From: SHZI01 sp964417725
Lineage (GTDB): Bacteria > Pseudomonadota > Gammaproteobacteria > Steroidobacterales > GCA-2729495
Length of the DNA stretch: 64,000 nt
NCBI GenBank assembly: GCA_964417725.1
Contig: CAYQIV010000008.1
Coordinates: 53,549 to 117,548 of the forward strand
Reading direction: 5' to 3'
This document shows positions 1-8,876 of the stretch, in pieces; positions within the stretch are counted from its first letter, which is position 1; each line of letters opens with the position of its first letter. A program made the translations under genes and the position numbers. The notes beneath the pieces were generated by a model. That model had not been told where the DNA came from. It saw only the letters and a program-made list of their open reading frames with translations, and made no database searches.

Positions 1-616
1 GCAGCGCAATGAGCAGCGCCAGTGCACCCCCGGAAATGGCCAGGGCCTCCAGGCTGACGCTGCCGCGTGCCGCCCAGAAGGCCTGCCATTTGTCGATGAA
101 GTCACCCGGCACAGCCGCCATCTGCAGGCCGAAGATGTCGCGGACCTGACTCGAGAAGATGAGCAGGGCGATGCCGGCGGTGAAGCCGGTGACCACCGGC
201 TGGGGGATGTACTTGATCCAGTCGCCGAGACGCATGAGTCCGGCCCCGACCAGCATCAATCCGGCCATCAGCGTCGCCAGCACCAGGCCGTCATAGCCAT
301 GGACGGCGATGATGTGCCAGACGATGACGACGAAGGCACCCGCCGGCCCACCGACCTGGAAGCGGCACCCGCTGAGCAACGAGATCAGCAGCCCGGCGAT
401 GACCACCGTGATGAGGCCGTTGGCCGGCGTGGTCCCCGAGGCGATGGCCAGCGCCATGCCCAGCGGCATGGCCACGATCGCCACCGTCAACCCGGCGATG
501 ACATCGTGGCGCAGGGTGCCGAGGTCGTAGCCCTGGCGCAGCACGGTGTAGGTCTTCGGCACGTAGAGGTGCCACCACGGGGGGCGCACCGCACGGTTGC
601 GGACGGGGTCACGCAT
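1..616 (-). CDS. SulP-family anion transporter, N-terminal part (cut by window edge)
   Basis: This is the first 205 codons of a SulP (SLC26-like) inner-membrane permease; the rest, including any C-terminal STAS domain, lies beyond the left edge. Reading from the ATG at 616, the protein opens with a short basic cytoplasmic segment, then the conserved stretch HDVIAGLTVAIVAMPLGMA of transmembrane segment 1. The family signatures GGPAGAFVVI (about residue 89) and GFTAGIALLIF (about residue 144) follow. The frame is open to base 1. AGGAG lies about 10 nt before the ATG. The substrate (sulfate, bicarbonate or another anion) cannot be read from this part. An AT-rich stretch near 660-668 could be its promoter. 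Confidence 0.88.
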   Translation of the reverse strand, partial: MRDPVRNRAVRPPWWHLYVPKTYTVLRQGYDLGTLRHDVIAGLTVAIVAMPLGMALAIASGTTPANGLITVVIAGLLISLLSGCRFQVGGPAGAFVVIVWHIIAVHGYDGLVLATLMAGLMLVGAGLMRLGDWIKYIPQPVVTGFTAGIALLIFSSQVRDIFGLQMAAVPGDFIDKWQAFWAARGSVSLEALAISGGALALLIAL

Positions 617-810
617 CGATGGACGGCTCCTGGCCGGTGACGACTGGCGGCGACGCGCGATGATATACCCGACGTCGCGACCTGCCGCGATGTGCCACGA
701 CGCGCCATCCGCTGCGTCGATCCGTCACCGGCCCCGCCTGCCTTGCACGGCACGGCCGCCGGGTGCCTAATCGCGATCGTGCTGACAGAAAAGCAGGGAG
801 GGCAATCGCC

Positions 811-1353
811 ATGCGCAAGAGGATCACCCGGCTCGGCGCCGTGCTCGTGCTGGCGGCGATGGCGCCAGCCGCCATGGCACAGGACGGCGACATCGAAAAA
901 CGGGGCGCGGAGACCCTCGCGCCCTTCAAGAAGGCGCTGATGTCGGCCCTCGTCTCGGGCCTCGCCGACGGCCCCGTCAATGCCATCGGCGTGTGCCGCA
1001 TGCAGGCGCCGCTGCTCGCCGCCAGCGCCGGCGGGGCCGGCGTGCGCATCGGCCGCACCAGCCACCGGCTGCGCAACCCGGCCAACCGGCCGCCGGCGTG
1101 GACGCGGCCGCTGCTCGATGCCTGGGCGGGGGACCCCGCCGCCGCCGGCCCGCGCGGCGTGCAACTGGCCAACGGCGGCAGCGGCTACGTCGAGCCGATC
1201 TTCGTCCAGCCGATGTGCCTGGCCTGCCACGGTGAAACCCTCCAGCCGGCCGTCGCGGCACGGTTGCGCGAGCTGTACCCGGACGACCAGGCGACGGGCT
1301 ACCAGGCCGATGATTTCCGTGGGGTTTTCTGGGTCGAGTTCGACCCGCGCTGA
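811..1353 (+). CDS. Exported DUF3365-like c-type haem-domain protein
   Basis: The 180-residue product has a clear signal peptide (MRKRITRLGAVLVLAAM...AMAQ) and a single CLACH motif near residue 140, the CxxCH haem-c attachment site. The layout, with a conserved PxNxP-like region (RNPANRPPAW) in the middle and the haem motif near the C-terminus, matches the DUF3365/Tll0287-type haem sensor domain, which is found alone or as an input domain of sensor proteins. It probably acts in the periplasm in redox or gas sensing. The start at 811 is chosen because GGGAGGG sits 8 nt upstream and it gives a clean signal peptide; a GTG at 763 is in frame but adds a non-signal-like extension. Confidence 0.75.
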   Translation: MRKRITRLGAVLVLAAMAPAAMAQDGDIEKRGAETLAPFKKALMSALVSGLADGPVNAIGVCRMQAPLLAASAGGAGVRIGRTSHRLRNPANRPPAWTRPLLDAWAGDPAAAGPRGVQLANGGSGYVEPIFVQPMCLACHGETLQPAVAARLRELYPDDQATGYQADDFRGVFWVEFDPR

Positions 1354-1483
1354 GCGCCGGCGCGATCGATCCTGGCCGTTTTTGATCCAGGTCATCCCCC
1401 GTCCGCCCGTTTGGCCCGATCATGTCGGCGACGGATCGAGGGGCCGTCGGCCTGGCCGACGCACAATCAGGGGAATGACCATC

Positions 1484-1810
1484 ATGAACCGCATCGATGG
1501 AAAGTGGCGTTGCGTGACCCGTACGCCCATGGGCGAACAGCAGTCGGTCATGGAACTGCAGCGCAGCGGCGACAGCGTGACCGGCATCAGCCGCACCGGC
1601 CTCGGCACGATCGTCATCACCGAGGGCCGTATCTGCGGCAACGTCTTCACCTGGGAGATGGAGCTCAAGGTGCCCTTCTCGATGACGCTCAAGGGCGAGG
1701 CCACGGTCGAGGGCGACTCGATGACCGGCACCATCGCCGCCGGCCTGTTCGGCAAGTCAGCCCTGACCGGCCAGCGCCTCGACGGCGCCGGCCAGGACCC
1801 CGGGCACTAG
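1484..1810 (+). CDS. Small beta-rich protein of unknown function
   Basis: I do not recognise a named family. The 108-residue protein starts MNRIDGKWRCVTRTPMGEQ and consists of short alternating strands (WEMELKVPFSMTLKGEATVE, then DSMTGTIAAGLFGKS), a pattern typical of small lipocalin-like or beta-barrel modules that also occur at the ends of larger hydrolases. There is no signal peptide or membrane segment, so it is probably cytoplasmic. AGGGGAA at 1469-1475 is 8 nt before the ATG at 1484; the earlier ATG at 1475 overlaps that site and is less likely. It stands alone between an upstream haem protein and the convergent tamB. Confidence 0.6.
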   Translation: MNRIDGKWRCVTRTPMGEQQSVMELQRSGDSVTGISRTGLGTIVITEGRICGNVFTWEMELKVPFSMTLKGEATVEGDSMTGTIAAGLFGKSALTGQRLDGAGQDPGH

Positions 1811-1918
1811 CACCACCTGCGGCAAGGCGTTCCCGGTTCGGGTCCGCCCGGGCCGCCATGGGGGCATCATCGCCCCATCCGCCGGCGCCGCCCGGGTGCC
1901 TTCACGCCCCGCCCCGCG

Positions 1919-4900
1919 TCACCAGGTCACCGCATAAATCAGGTCCAGGGCCTGGGCGTCGCCCGAACTGCCCTCGATGCTCAGGCGACGGCTCAGCCGG
2001 TAGGTGACGCGCACCGTGCCGGTGCGGTTGAACAGGCCATAGCTGTAGCGCACATAGAGGTCCTTGCCGAGCTGCTCGCCGACCACCAGCGACGTACCCT
2101 CCGCACTGCCGCTTTCCAGGCCGACCTCATCGACGCGCAGCGCCGCGCCGAGGTTGCGGACGACCGGCAGCGCGGTGTTGAGACCGAGACCGATCGCGGC
2201 ATTCGTCACGGTCTCGCGACCGCCGGCACCCGCCGCCGACAGCGGCCGCCCGGTGGTCAGGTACGACAGGGCATCGAGTTCACCCATCGCCGGCTCGGAA
2301 AACACCTGCGTCTGGATGCGTGCGAGGGTGCCGGCCAGACGCAGGCCGACGCGGATGTCGCTGCCGTTGTCGCGCACAGTGCGCACGGCGAGAACATCGA
2401 CCGCCGGCTCGCGCAACGGGCCGGTGAAAAGCAGCGCACCGCGCTCGATGTCGAGCCGCGTGCCCAGCGCGGTGAAGGTGCCGCCGACCAGCTGCACGGT
2501 GCCGTTGGCACGGATCTCGTGGGGATCGACGGGGCTGTCCTGGTCGAGCACGAGCCGGCCACGCAGCCCCGCATCGAGGCCGAAGCCGCGGAAACGCGCC
2601 TCGGGACCGACGTCGACGACGAGGCCGTCGAGCACGAAGCGCGGCGGCTCGCGGACGGCGGCGGTCCCGGCACGCCCGTGGACGATGACATCGTCCGACG
2701 GCGTCACCGCCGCGTCGGCGATCTCGCGCGGGGCGACGTCGAGCTTCGGCACGCCGACCGTGCCCGACACCCGGAACTGGCCGTCGACGAGCTCGGCACG
2801 CACATCCGGCGAGACGAGCAGCGTGCCCTCGGGGAGGCGGATGGCGGTGAAGCGCCGGCCCTTCACCGTGAACACCGCGCCAGGCAGCCAGTGGCCCTGC
2901 CATGTCAGCTGGCCTGCGATGCCGATGCGGCCGCCGCCGGAACGCGCGCCCCCCTCGAGCGTGGCCTGCCCGCCTTCGCCCCCGGTGACGGCCAGCCACA
3001 CGCGGTCGACGTGGATGCCCGCCGCCGGCACGCTCAGGGCCCCATCGTCGAGCGTCAGGCCGCCGCGGATCACCGGGCTGTCGGGCGGCCCCGTGATGCG
3101 CGCGTCGACGGCGACGCGCCCGGCGAGGTCGCCGACATCGAAAAAGCGCGTCACCAGCGGTGTGAGCCGGTCGAGGTCGTCGATCCCGCCACGCAGCCGT
3201 GCATCGAATTGCGGCGCGTCGCCGAAAGGCGCCTCGACGTCGCCGGCGGCCTCGAGGCGCAGGCCCAGGCGCTCGACGACCTGCGCTTCGAAATGCAGCC
3301 GTTCCGGGACCGCGGCGACACGCAGGCGGAAGACGTCGATGGCGCTCTCGAAGCGCTCACCGGCGGCGTTCCGCCAGGCCACGACCGCGTTGCGCGTACC
3401 GGCTTCGAGCGTGCCTTCGAGGCCGTTCCCGCCGCGCTGCACGTGCAGGTCGAGGTCCGCCTCGCCGTGCAATTCGAGCCCGGCGTCGAACAACGGCGCG
3501 AGCAGCGCCAGCGGCAGGCCACGTCCGCGCAGCCCCCCGGCCTGCCGACCAGGGCGCAGTTCGAGTTCGTCGAGGCAGAGGCGGGCCGCGCCATTGCCCC
3601 AGCAATGGGCCTCGAGGCTGAAGGCCGGCGGGGCCGCACGCAGCCGTGGCGAACCTTCGAGGCGCCACCACGCGTGGTCGCCGACGACGAAGGTGGCCGA
3701 CGACGGCGTCGCCGTCCACGCGCCGCCCGCCACGCCACCCTGCACGGCGACCCGCGCCGCCACCGGTCCGCGCTCGAAGTCGAGCACGACATCGTGGCGC
3801 GACAGGCGGCCGGCCACTTCGAGCTGCAGGGTACCGGCCACCCCGTCGCCATCCGTGCCGGTGTCACGCCGCAGTCCGCGCAGGCTGAGCCGGCCATCGA
3901 GCGCTTCGGCCCGGCCGAGGCGGGCCGACACGTCGAGTCCCGCGGCACGCCAGCCCGCCCACGCCAGCCCCTCGCCCGTCAGGGTCAGGGTGCCGAGCGG
4001 CCGGGTGGCGCTGCCGCTGAGGCGCAGTTCACCGCTCAGCACCCCGTCGAGCCCCGGCCACAGCAACCCCGGCTCGGAAAAATCGACACGGGCCGTGCCG
4101 TCGAGGCGCGCACCCAGCGTGCCGTCGAGGCGCAGGACGTTGTCGCCAGCCCGCAGCACCACCCCCTGCGCGCGATGCACGCCATCGCGGTGGACCCAGC
4201 CGCCGCGCAACGCAAACGGGCGCTGGCGAAGCACGCCGTCGAGCGCCTCGATGGCGACATCGAAGCCCCCGTCGAGACCGAAGGCCACGCGCGCACGCCC
4301 GTCGAGGCGGCCTGCGGCGCGCGGCTCGACGAGCCCCGGATCGATGCCGTCGAGGACGAGGTCGAGCTGGCCACCGCGCGACGGCCACACGATGCCAGAG
4401 GCCTCGAGCGTGCCGCCGCCGATCATCAGGCGGGCGCGCTCGATCGCCAGGGCCTCGGGCGTGCCGCGCACGCTGAGGTCGAGGGGCCCCGGCACCGTAT
4501 CGCCGACCGCCAGCATCGCCGTGAGCCCGGCCTCCAGCGCAGCCCCCCGGCCGGCGAGGCGCAGCCGCCCGCCGGTGAGCGTCAGCCGGGGGGCGCCGGA
4601 CATGCCCCGCGACACGGCCGCCCAGCGCGCCTCGGCGCGGTACACCACCTCGCCTTCTTCGATGTGCACGAGCCCGTCGAAGGTCACCGGCTCGGGCACC
4701 TCGAGCGCCTGCGTGATTTGCAGCCGCTCGAGGTGCCCGGCGAGCGTGCCCTGGCCGCGAACCCCGGTCTCGGGCAGCGACCAGCGCAGGTGCACGTCGA
4801 GCGCATGCGGCGCCGCGCTGCCGACGGTACCGGACGCCGCCAGTTCAAGCGGCCCACGACGCAGGGTGAGGGCCTCGACCGCCAGCACCCCGTGCGCGAG

Positions 4901-5374
4901 CCGGCCCGATGCCGCCAGTTCCCCGATCACGACGGGCGCGCGCCCGCCGGCGGTGATGCGCAGCCCGCCCACCGCCAGCGCGTCGACGCCGACCGGCCAG
5001 GGCAGCAGCACCGGGCCGCTGCCCGGGCGTTCTTCCCCGGCGGTCCGCTCGATGGCGAGGTCGAGCGAGGCGGCGGCCAGCTGCGCCAGGACCAGACGAC
5101 CACGCAGCACGGCCGGCCAGTCGACCTCGATGGCCACATCGCGCGCCTCGACTTGCAGGCCGTCGAGCCGCACGCGCACCGCGCGTGCCGTCATGCCGGT
5201 GAGCAGCGTGCCGGACAGCCCCTCGTGATCAAGCCGTCCGCCGGCGAGCCGGCTGGCCTCGGCGAGCAGGCGCGCCGTGCCCGTGGAGGTCCCGGCGACG
5301 ACCACCAGGCCGACCATGGCGATGAGGACTGCCATGACGACGGCGGCGGCGAAGCGCTGCAGGATCTCGCTCAC
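1919..5374 (-). CDS. tamB: TamB, inner-membrane component of the translocation and assembly module
   Basis: This 1151-residue protein has one N-terminal transmembrane anchor (about residues 10-30, VVMAVLIAMVGLVVVAG) followed by a very long periplasmic repeat region of beta-strand character. It ends in the DUF490/TamB C-terminal domain, recognisable from DALSYLTTGRPLS and the terminal beta-signal-like YAVTW. TamB spans the periplasm and works with TamA in outer-membrane protein insertion and phospholipid transport. The GTG start at 5374 overlaps the tamA stop (GTGA), so the two are translationally coupled. The length is close to the family norm. Long open frames on the opposite strand are composition artefacts. 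Confidence 0.95.
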   Translation of the reverse strand: MSEILQRFAAAVVMAVLIAMVGLVVVAGTSTGTARLLAEASRLAGGRLDHEGLSGTLLTGMTARAVRVRLDGLQVEARDVAIEVDWPAVLRGRLVLAQLAAASLDLAIERTAGEERPGSGPVLLPWPVGVDALAVGGLRITAGGRAPVVIGELAASGRLAHGVLAVEALTLRRGPLELAASGTVGSAAPHALDVHLRWSLPETGVRGQGTLAGHLERLQITQALEVPEPVTFDGLVHIEEGEVVYRAEARWAAVSRGMSGAPRLTLTGGRLRLAGRGAALEAGLTAMLAVGDTVPGPLDLSVRGTPEALAIERARLMIGGGTLEASGIVWPSRGGQLDLVLDGIDPGLVEPRAAGRLDGRARVAFGLDGGFDVAIEALDGVLRQRPFALRGGWVHRDGVHRAQGVVLRAGDNVLRLDGTLGARLDGTARVDFSEPGLLWPGLDGVLSGELRLSGSATRPLGTLTLTGEGLAWAGWRAAGLDVSARLGRAEALDGRLSLRGLRRDTGTDGDGVAGTLQLEVAGRLSRHDVVLDFERGPVAARVAVQGGVAGGAWTATPSSATFVVGDHAWWRLEGSPRLRAAPPAFSLEAHCWGNGAARLCLDELELRPGRQAGGLRGRGLPLALLAPLFDAGLELHGEADLDLHVQRGGNGLEGTLEAGTRNAVVAWRNAAGERFESAIDVFRLRVAAVPERLHFEAQVVERLGLRLEAAGDVEAPFGDAPQFDARLRGGIDDLDRLTPLVTRFFDVGDLAGRVAVDARITGPPDSPVIRGGLTLDDGALSVPAAGIHVDRVWLAVTGGEGGQATLEGGARSGGGRIGIAGQLTWQGHWLPGAVFTVKGRRFTAIRLPEGTLLVSPDVRAELVDGQFRVSGTVGVPKLDVAPREIADAAVTPSDDVIVHGRAGTAAVREPPRFVLDGLVVDVGPEARFRGFGLDAGLRGRLVLDQDSPVDPHEIRANGTVQLVGGTFTALGTRLDIERGALLFTGPLREPAVDVLAVRTVRDNGSDIRVGLRLAGTLARIQTQVFSEPAMGELDALSYLTTGRPLSAAGAGGRETVTNAAIGLGLNTALPVVRNLGAALRVDEVGLESGSAEGTSLVVGEQLGKDLYVRYSYGLFNRTGTVRVTYRLSRRLSIEGSSGDAQALDLIYAVTW

Positions 5375-7128
5375 AGGTCGGGGCCCAGCGTGACGTGGAT
5401 ACGGAAATCGTCCGGCGCATCGTCATCGAGCGGCACGCCGACATCGAAGCGCACAGGGCCGAGCGGCGAGTACCAGCGCACACCGGCGCCGACCGAGGTC
5501 TTGAGCTTCATGGTGGCGAAATCGTCGAAGGCATTGCCCATGTCGACGAAGGCGGCCAGCGACCACCGGGCGGCGATGCGCTGGTCGATCTCGACGCTGC
5601 CGGCGAGCTTGTGTGCGCCGCCGATGACAACGCCCTCGTCATCGACCGGGCCGAGCGCCTTGTAGTCGTAGCCGCGCACGCTGGCGTCGCCACCGGCGAA
5701 GTAGCGCACCGAGAACGGCAGGCGGGAAAAACTTTCACGCGCCGTCGCGCCGACCTCGGCCCGCAGCAGCAACCGAGCCTCGGTCCACAGCGGGCGGATC
5801 GCGCGCACGCTGCCCTCGGCCTGCAGGAAGGCGGTGTCGGAACCGAAGAATTCACTGGTGCCGCGCAGGCGCAGCCCGAGCACCAGCCCCTCGCGCGGCC
5901 GCATGCCCGGCGACTGTACCGGGCGATTGCTCCAGCCGATGCCGGGAATCACCAGGTCGCTGGTGCCGCGCGCCTCGCCGACGGTGAAGCGTTCACGCGT
6001 GTAGTTGAGAAAGCGGCTCTCCTGCCAGTCGCCACCACGCCGGCGGACGTCCTCGACACCGATGCGGAACAGGTCGCTGCGCTTGTCCTCGGGCCGCTCA
6101 TAGCGATAGCCGATGTCGAAGCCGAGCCACTCGTCGCGCGGCCTGCCGAGCGGCAGGCGATAGCTGGCCACGGCCTCGCCGATGATCTCCGAGGCGCTGC
6201 CTTCGAGGCCGAGCTGGTGTCCAGCCCGGTTGCGCCGCTGGTTGACATAGCCGGCGCGAACCTTCGGGCCGGTGTCGGTGGCGAAGCCGATGCCCGTGGT
6301 GAAGGTACGCGGCTTCGACGGCGTCAGGGTGATGTCGATCGCGACATCGCGGTCGGGCGCCGGCCGCACACGGGTGCGGATGTCGACTTCCTGGAAGTAG
6401 CCGCTGGCGAGCAGCACCGAATAGAGCATGCCGACCTGGTCGGCATCGTAGGGTTCACCCGGGTTGAACTCGACATAGCGCGCGACGATCTCGTCGCCGA
6501 GCACGTCCTGATCGAAACGCAGCGTGCCAAAGCGGTAGCGCGGACCGGGGTCGAATTCGAGGCGAATGTCGGCGGCGGCGGCCTCGGGCCAGACGTCGAT
6601 ACGCGCCGCGCCGAACTCCCCTTCGAAATAGCCGCGCTGGCGCGCCAGGTCGATGGTCCCGGCCTTGAAGTCCTCGTAGCGTTTCTGGTTGAGGCCTTCA
6701 CCGGCCTTCAGCGGGGCCCTGGCCAGGTGGGCCTCGAGTACCGGATCACGGGCCCCGCTGCCACCGAGGCGGATGTCGACCTGGCGCAGCGTGGTGCGCG
6801 GGCCCCGCGTCACGCTGAAAGACGCGGCCCAGCAGTCCTCGCCGATCGTCAGGCGTTTGTCGATGAACGCCGCATAGTAGCCGTAGACCTCAAGGGCCGC
6901 GCGGATCTCCTCGTCGGCACGCCGGTAGAGGCGCTCGATGCGCGCCGGCGGCGCCGCACACCCTTCACGTTCCAGCGACAGCGCCGCGCGCACAGCCTGC
7001 GCCGTGGTCCGGCTGAGCCCCGACAGCTCGACGGCAGCCGCAGCGGGACCGGGCACGAGGGCCGTCGCGCCGGCCATGCCGCACAGCGCCAGCGCCATCA
7101 GCCAAAAACGTGGGCCACAGCGGGTCAG
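5371..7128 (-). CDS. tamA: TamA, BamA/Omp85-family outer-membrane protein
   Basis: TamA is the outer-membrane partner of TamB. After a signal peptide come POTRA domains (roughly residues 45-275) and the 16-stranded Omp85 barrel, ending ...DFRIHVTLGPDL. The barrel contains the VRGY-type motif (SVRGYDYKALGP) and the final strand motif GPVRFDVGVPL. The first ATG in frame is at 7098, but it lacks a Shine-Dalgarno site and gives a signal peptide without basic residues. A CTG at 7128 lies 6 nt after a perfect AGGAGG (7135-7140) and adds TRCGPRFW, a normal basic n-region. An in-frame TGA just upstream excludes a longer start. I therefore place the start at CTG 7128; 7098 remains the conventional alternative. 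Confidence 0.9.
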   Translation of the reverse strand: MTRCGPRFWLMALALCGMAGATALVPGPAAAAVELSGLSRTTAQAVRAALSLEREGCAAPPARIERLYRRADEEIRAALEVYGYYAAFIDKRLTIGEDCWAASFSVTRGPRTTLRQVDIRLGGSGARDPVLEAHLARAPLKAGEGLNQKRYEDFKAGTIDLARQRGYFEGEFGAARIDVWPEAAAADIRLEFDPGPRYRFGTLRFDQDVLGDEIVARYVEFNPGEPYDADQVGMLYSVLLASGYFQEVDIRTRVRPAPDRDVAIDITLTPSKPRTFTTGIGFATDTGPKVRAGYVNQRRNRAGHQLGLEGSASEIIGEAVASYRLPLGRPRDEWLGFDIGYRYERPEDKRSDLFRIGVEDVRRRGGDWQESRFLNYTRERFTVGEARGTSDLVIPGIGWSNRPVQSPGMRPREGLVLGLRLRGTSEFFGSDTAFLQAEGSVRAIRPLWTEARLLLRAEVGATARESFSRLPFSVRYFAGGDASVRGYDYKALGPVDDEGVVIGGAHKLAGSVEIDQRIAARWSLAAFVDMGNAFDDFATMKLKTSVGAGVRWYSPLGPVRFDVGVPLDDDAPDDFRIHVTLGPDL

Positions 7129-7134
7129 ACATCA

Positions 7135-7140
7135 CCTCCT
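7135..7140 (-). promoter_or_regulatory. Perfect Shine-Dalgarno site deciding the tamA start
   Basis: AGGAGG reads on the minus strand here, 6 nt before CTG 7128, which is in frame with tamA. An out-of-frame ATG lies only 2 nt after the site and leads into a frame that does not match TamA. No comparable site precedes the in-frame ATG at 7098. Confidence 0.6.
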
Positions 7141-7172
7141 CGGGTCATCGGGTTCATGGCGGTCAGGCCGGC

Positions 7173-7178
7173 TATTAT
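7173..7178 (+). promoter_or_regulatory. Possible -10 box of a leaderless transcript
   Basis: TATTAT ends 7 nt before the A of the ATG at 7185. A transcript starting the usual 6-7 nt after a -10 box would begin at or next to the start codon. No Shine-Dalgarno site precedes this ATG, which fits. I see no convincing -35 element. Confidence 0.25.
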
Positions 7179-7184
7179 GGCCGC

Positions 7185-8096
7185 ATGGTTATCCCCGCCC
7201 CACGATCCGCCTTCGCGCTGTTGCTGGCCCTGTGCGCCGCGCTGGCGCCGCCCGCTGCACCTGGCGCAGCGCCGCTCGACCCCGGACGCATCGCCTGGCG
7301 GGAAATCCACATGACCGGCCGGGTGCTGTTCATGTCGGCCAGTGCACGCCTCGCCGTCAGCCAGCGGCCGGTGGAAACGATCCGCGCCGCGATGCGCCGC
7401 GTACCCACCGGCCAGGCCCTCCTGCCCGGCGACACGGTCACCGAGTTGCGCTACGACGCCACCGGCTTCGGCCGCCGGTCGACCATCACGTTGTGGATGG
7501 ACCCCCTGACCGGCGCCGCACTGCAGAGCACTCACCACGACGGCGGCGCACGGTTGCGCCACCGCACCTATCGCTACACCGACGGAGGGGCCTGGCTGTG
7601 GACGGCCTGGCCCGGCGACGGCGAGGCCGGGCGGCCGCACGACGAGTGGTCGCGCCGCGAGGAAGGCCGTCGCCAGTGGCCGGCCGCCACCGGCAACGCG
7701 CCCGTAATCGAGGCCAGCGGCCTGCTCTACGCGCTGGCCACCGCGCCGCTCGCGGCCCAGGGCGATACCCTCACGCTGCACGTCCACCAGCGCCGGCAGG
7801 TTCACGGCGTCAGGGCCACCGTCACGGGCACCGTCGACGTGCCCGCCGACTACCGCGCCAGGCGGGCCGCCGGCACGCAGGCGCAACGCGGCACCGTGTC
7901 CGCCCTGGCGATCCGCCTCGAGGGCCAGGCCGTTGAGGACGCGGACGATGACGACGAGGGCGTGGAGATCTTCGGCATCGGCGGGCCGCTGGAGGTTGCC
8001 CTGGACCCCGTGACACGGGTGCCGCTGCAGATCCGCGGGCGCGTCAAGGTGTTCGGCGGGGTGACGCTGCGACTCGCGGAAGTCCGCCTGCCGTGA
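7185..8096 (+). CDS. Exported DUF3108-like protein
   Basis: The 303-residue protein begins with a signal peptide (SAFALLLALCAALAPPAAPGAA) and continues as a beta-rich soluble domain. The closing part (GPLEVALDPVTRVPLQIRGRVKVFGGV) resembles the C-terminus of DUF3108 periplasmic proteins, which often sit near lipid or envelope genes. An acidic patch (EDADDDDEGVE) lies near residue 255. The role is unknown. It is divergent from tamA across about 55 bases, which may mean shared envelope function or simply proximity. ATG 7185 is favoured over an upstream in-frame GTG at 7110 because it gives an N-terminal signal peptide. Confidence 0.6.
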   Translation: MVIPAPRSAFALLLALCAALAPPAAPGAAPLDPGRIAWREIHMTGRVLFMSASARLAVSQRPVETIRAAMRRVPTGQALLPGDTVTELRYDATGFGRRSTITLWMDPLTGAALQSTHHDGGARLRHRTYRYTDGGAWLWTAWPGDGEAGRPHDEWSRREEGRRQWPAATGNAPVIEASGLLYALATAPLAAQGDTLTLHVHQRRQVHGVRATVTGTVDVPADYRARRAAGTQAQRGTVSALAIRLEGQAVEDADDDDEGVEIFGIGGPLEVALDPVTRVPLQIRGRVKVFGGVTLRLAEVRLP

Positions 8097-8119
8097 CGCG
8101 GGAACCTCCGCCGCCCGGC

Positions 8120-8149
8120 TTGTTCCACAGGGTGAAGCCCCCCTATATG
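8120..8149 (+). promoter_or_regulatory. Sigma-70-like promoter for the DUF4136 lipoprotein gene
   Basis: TTGTTC (8120-8125) is followed after 18 bases by TATATG (8144-8149). It lies about 50 bases upstream of the ATG at 8200 in an otherwise very G+C-rich sequence. Confidence 0.45.
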
Positions 8150-8199
8150 ATGACCACGGCGCCGACACCCGCCGGTGCCCCCGCAAGAGGAGTTGCCCC

Positions 8200-8766
8200 A
8201 TGTCGCGCCGCCCCTTCGCCTTCGCCGCCGGCTTTTTGCTCCTTGCCCTGGTCGCCGGCTGCGCCAGTGGCCCGCGCATCCTCGTCAACCAGGACCCGCA
8301 GTCGGACCTCGCCGGTTTTCGCAGCTACGGCTACGTGGCGCCGCTGGACACCGACCAGGCCCGCTACTCTTCCCTGCTGAGCCTGTTCCTCAGGAACGCC
8401 ACGGACCGCGAGCTGCAGGCGCGCGGCTACGTCTACTCGGCGAACCAGCCCGACCTCCTCGTCAACTTCCACGTCAGCACCACCGAGAAGATCCAGTCGA
8501 ACACGGTGCCTGCGGCTCCGTACTACGGCGGCTACTACGGCTATCGCTACCCGTACTACGGGGTGTGGAACGGCTATGAGACCTACATCACGCAGTACAC
8601 CGAAGGCACGCTCAACATCGATGTCGTCGATGCGGCACGCAAGCAGCTGGTCTGGGAGGGCACGGCCATCGGTCGGGTTCGCGCCAGCGACCAGGAGCGC
8701 CTCGAGGCCCAGGTCAACACGGTGGTCGCCCAGGTCCTGGCCCGCTTTCCGGCTGCGCGCCGCTGA
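8200..8766 (+). CDS. DUF4136 lipoprotein
   Basis: This is a 188-residue lipoprotein. The signal sequence ends in the lipobox LVAGC (Cys 23). The mature part has the DUF4136 pattern: QDPQSDLAGFRSYGY near the start, then a Tyr/Gly/Pro-rich linker (YYGGYYGYRYPYYGVWNGY) and a C-terminal half with EGTLNIDVVDAARKQLVWEG. DUF4136 proteins are outer-membrane or periplasmic lipoproteins without a settled function. AGAGGAG at 8186-8192 is 7 nt before the ATG. It appears to be a single-gene unit. Confidence 0.8.
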   Translation: MSRRPFAFAAGFLLLALVAGCASGPRILVNQDPQSDLAGFRSYGYVAPLDTDQARYSSLLSLFLRNATDRELQARGYVYSANQPDLLVNFHVSTTEKIQSNTVPAAPYYGGYYGYRYPYYGVWNGYETYITQYTEGTLNIDVVDAARKQLVWEGTAIGRVRASDQERLEAQVNTVVAQVLARFPAARR

Positions 8767-8876
8767 GCGACCGGCCACCCCTGCGGGTGGATCTGTGACG
8801 TCCGTCTACAGCCCGGGGCGGTGGCTGCCGATACTCTCCCCGGGCAGGTGCATGCCGGGCAGGGTCCCCATTTCCC

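Noticed and set aside
2064..5665. Very long open frames on the plus strand opposite tamB
   Set aside because: They are Arg/Pro/Ala/Ser-rich without any domain and arise because stop codons are rare in antisense frames of high-G+C genes. tamB on the minus strand has clear family motifs.
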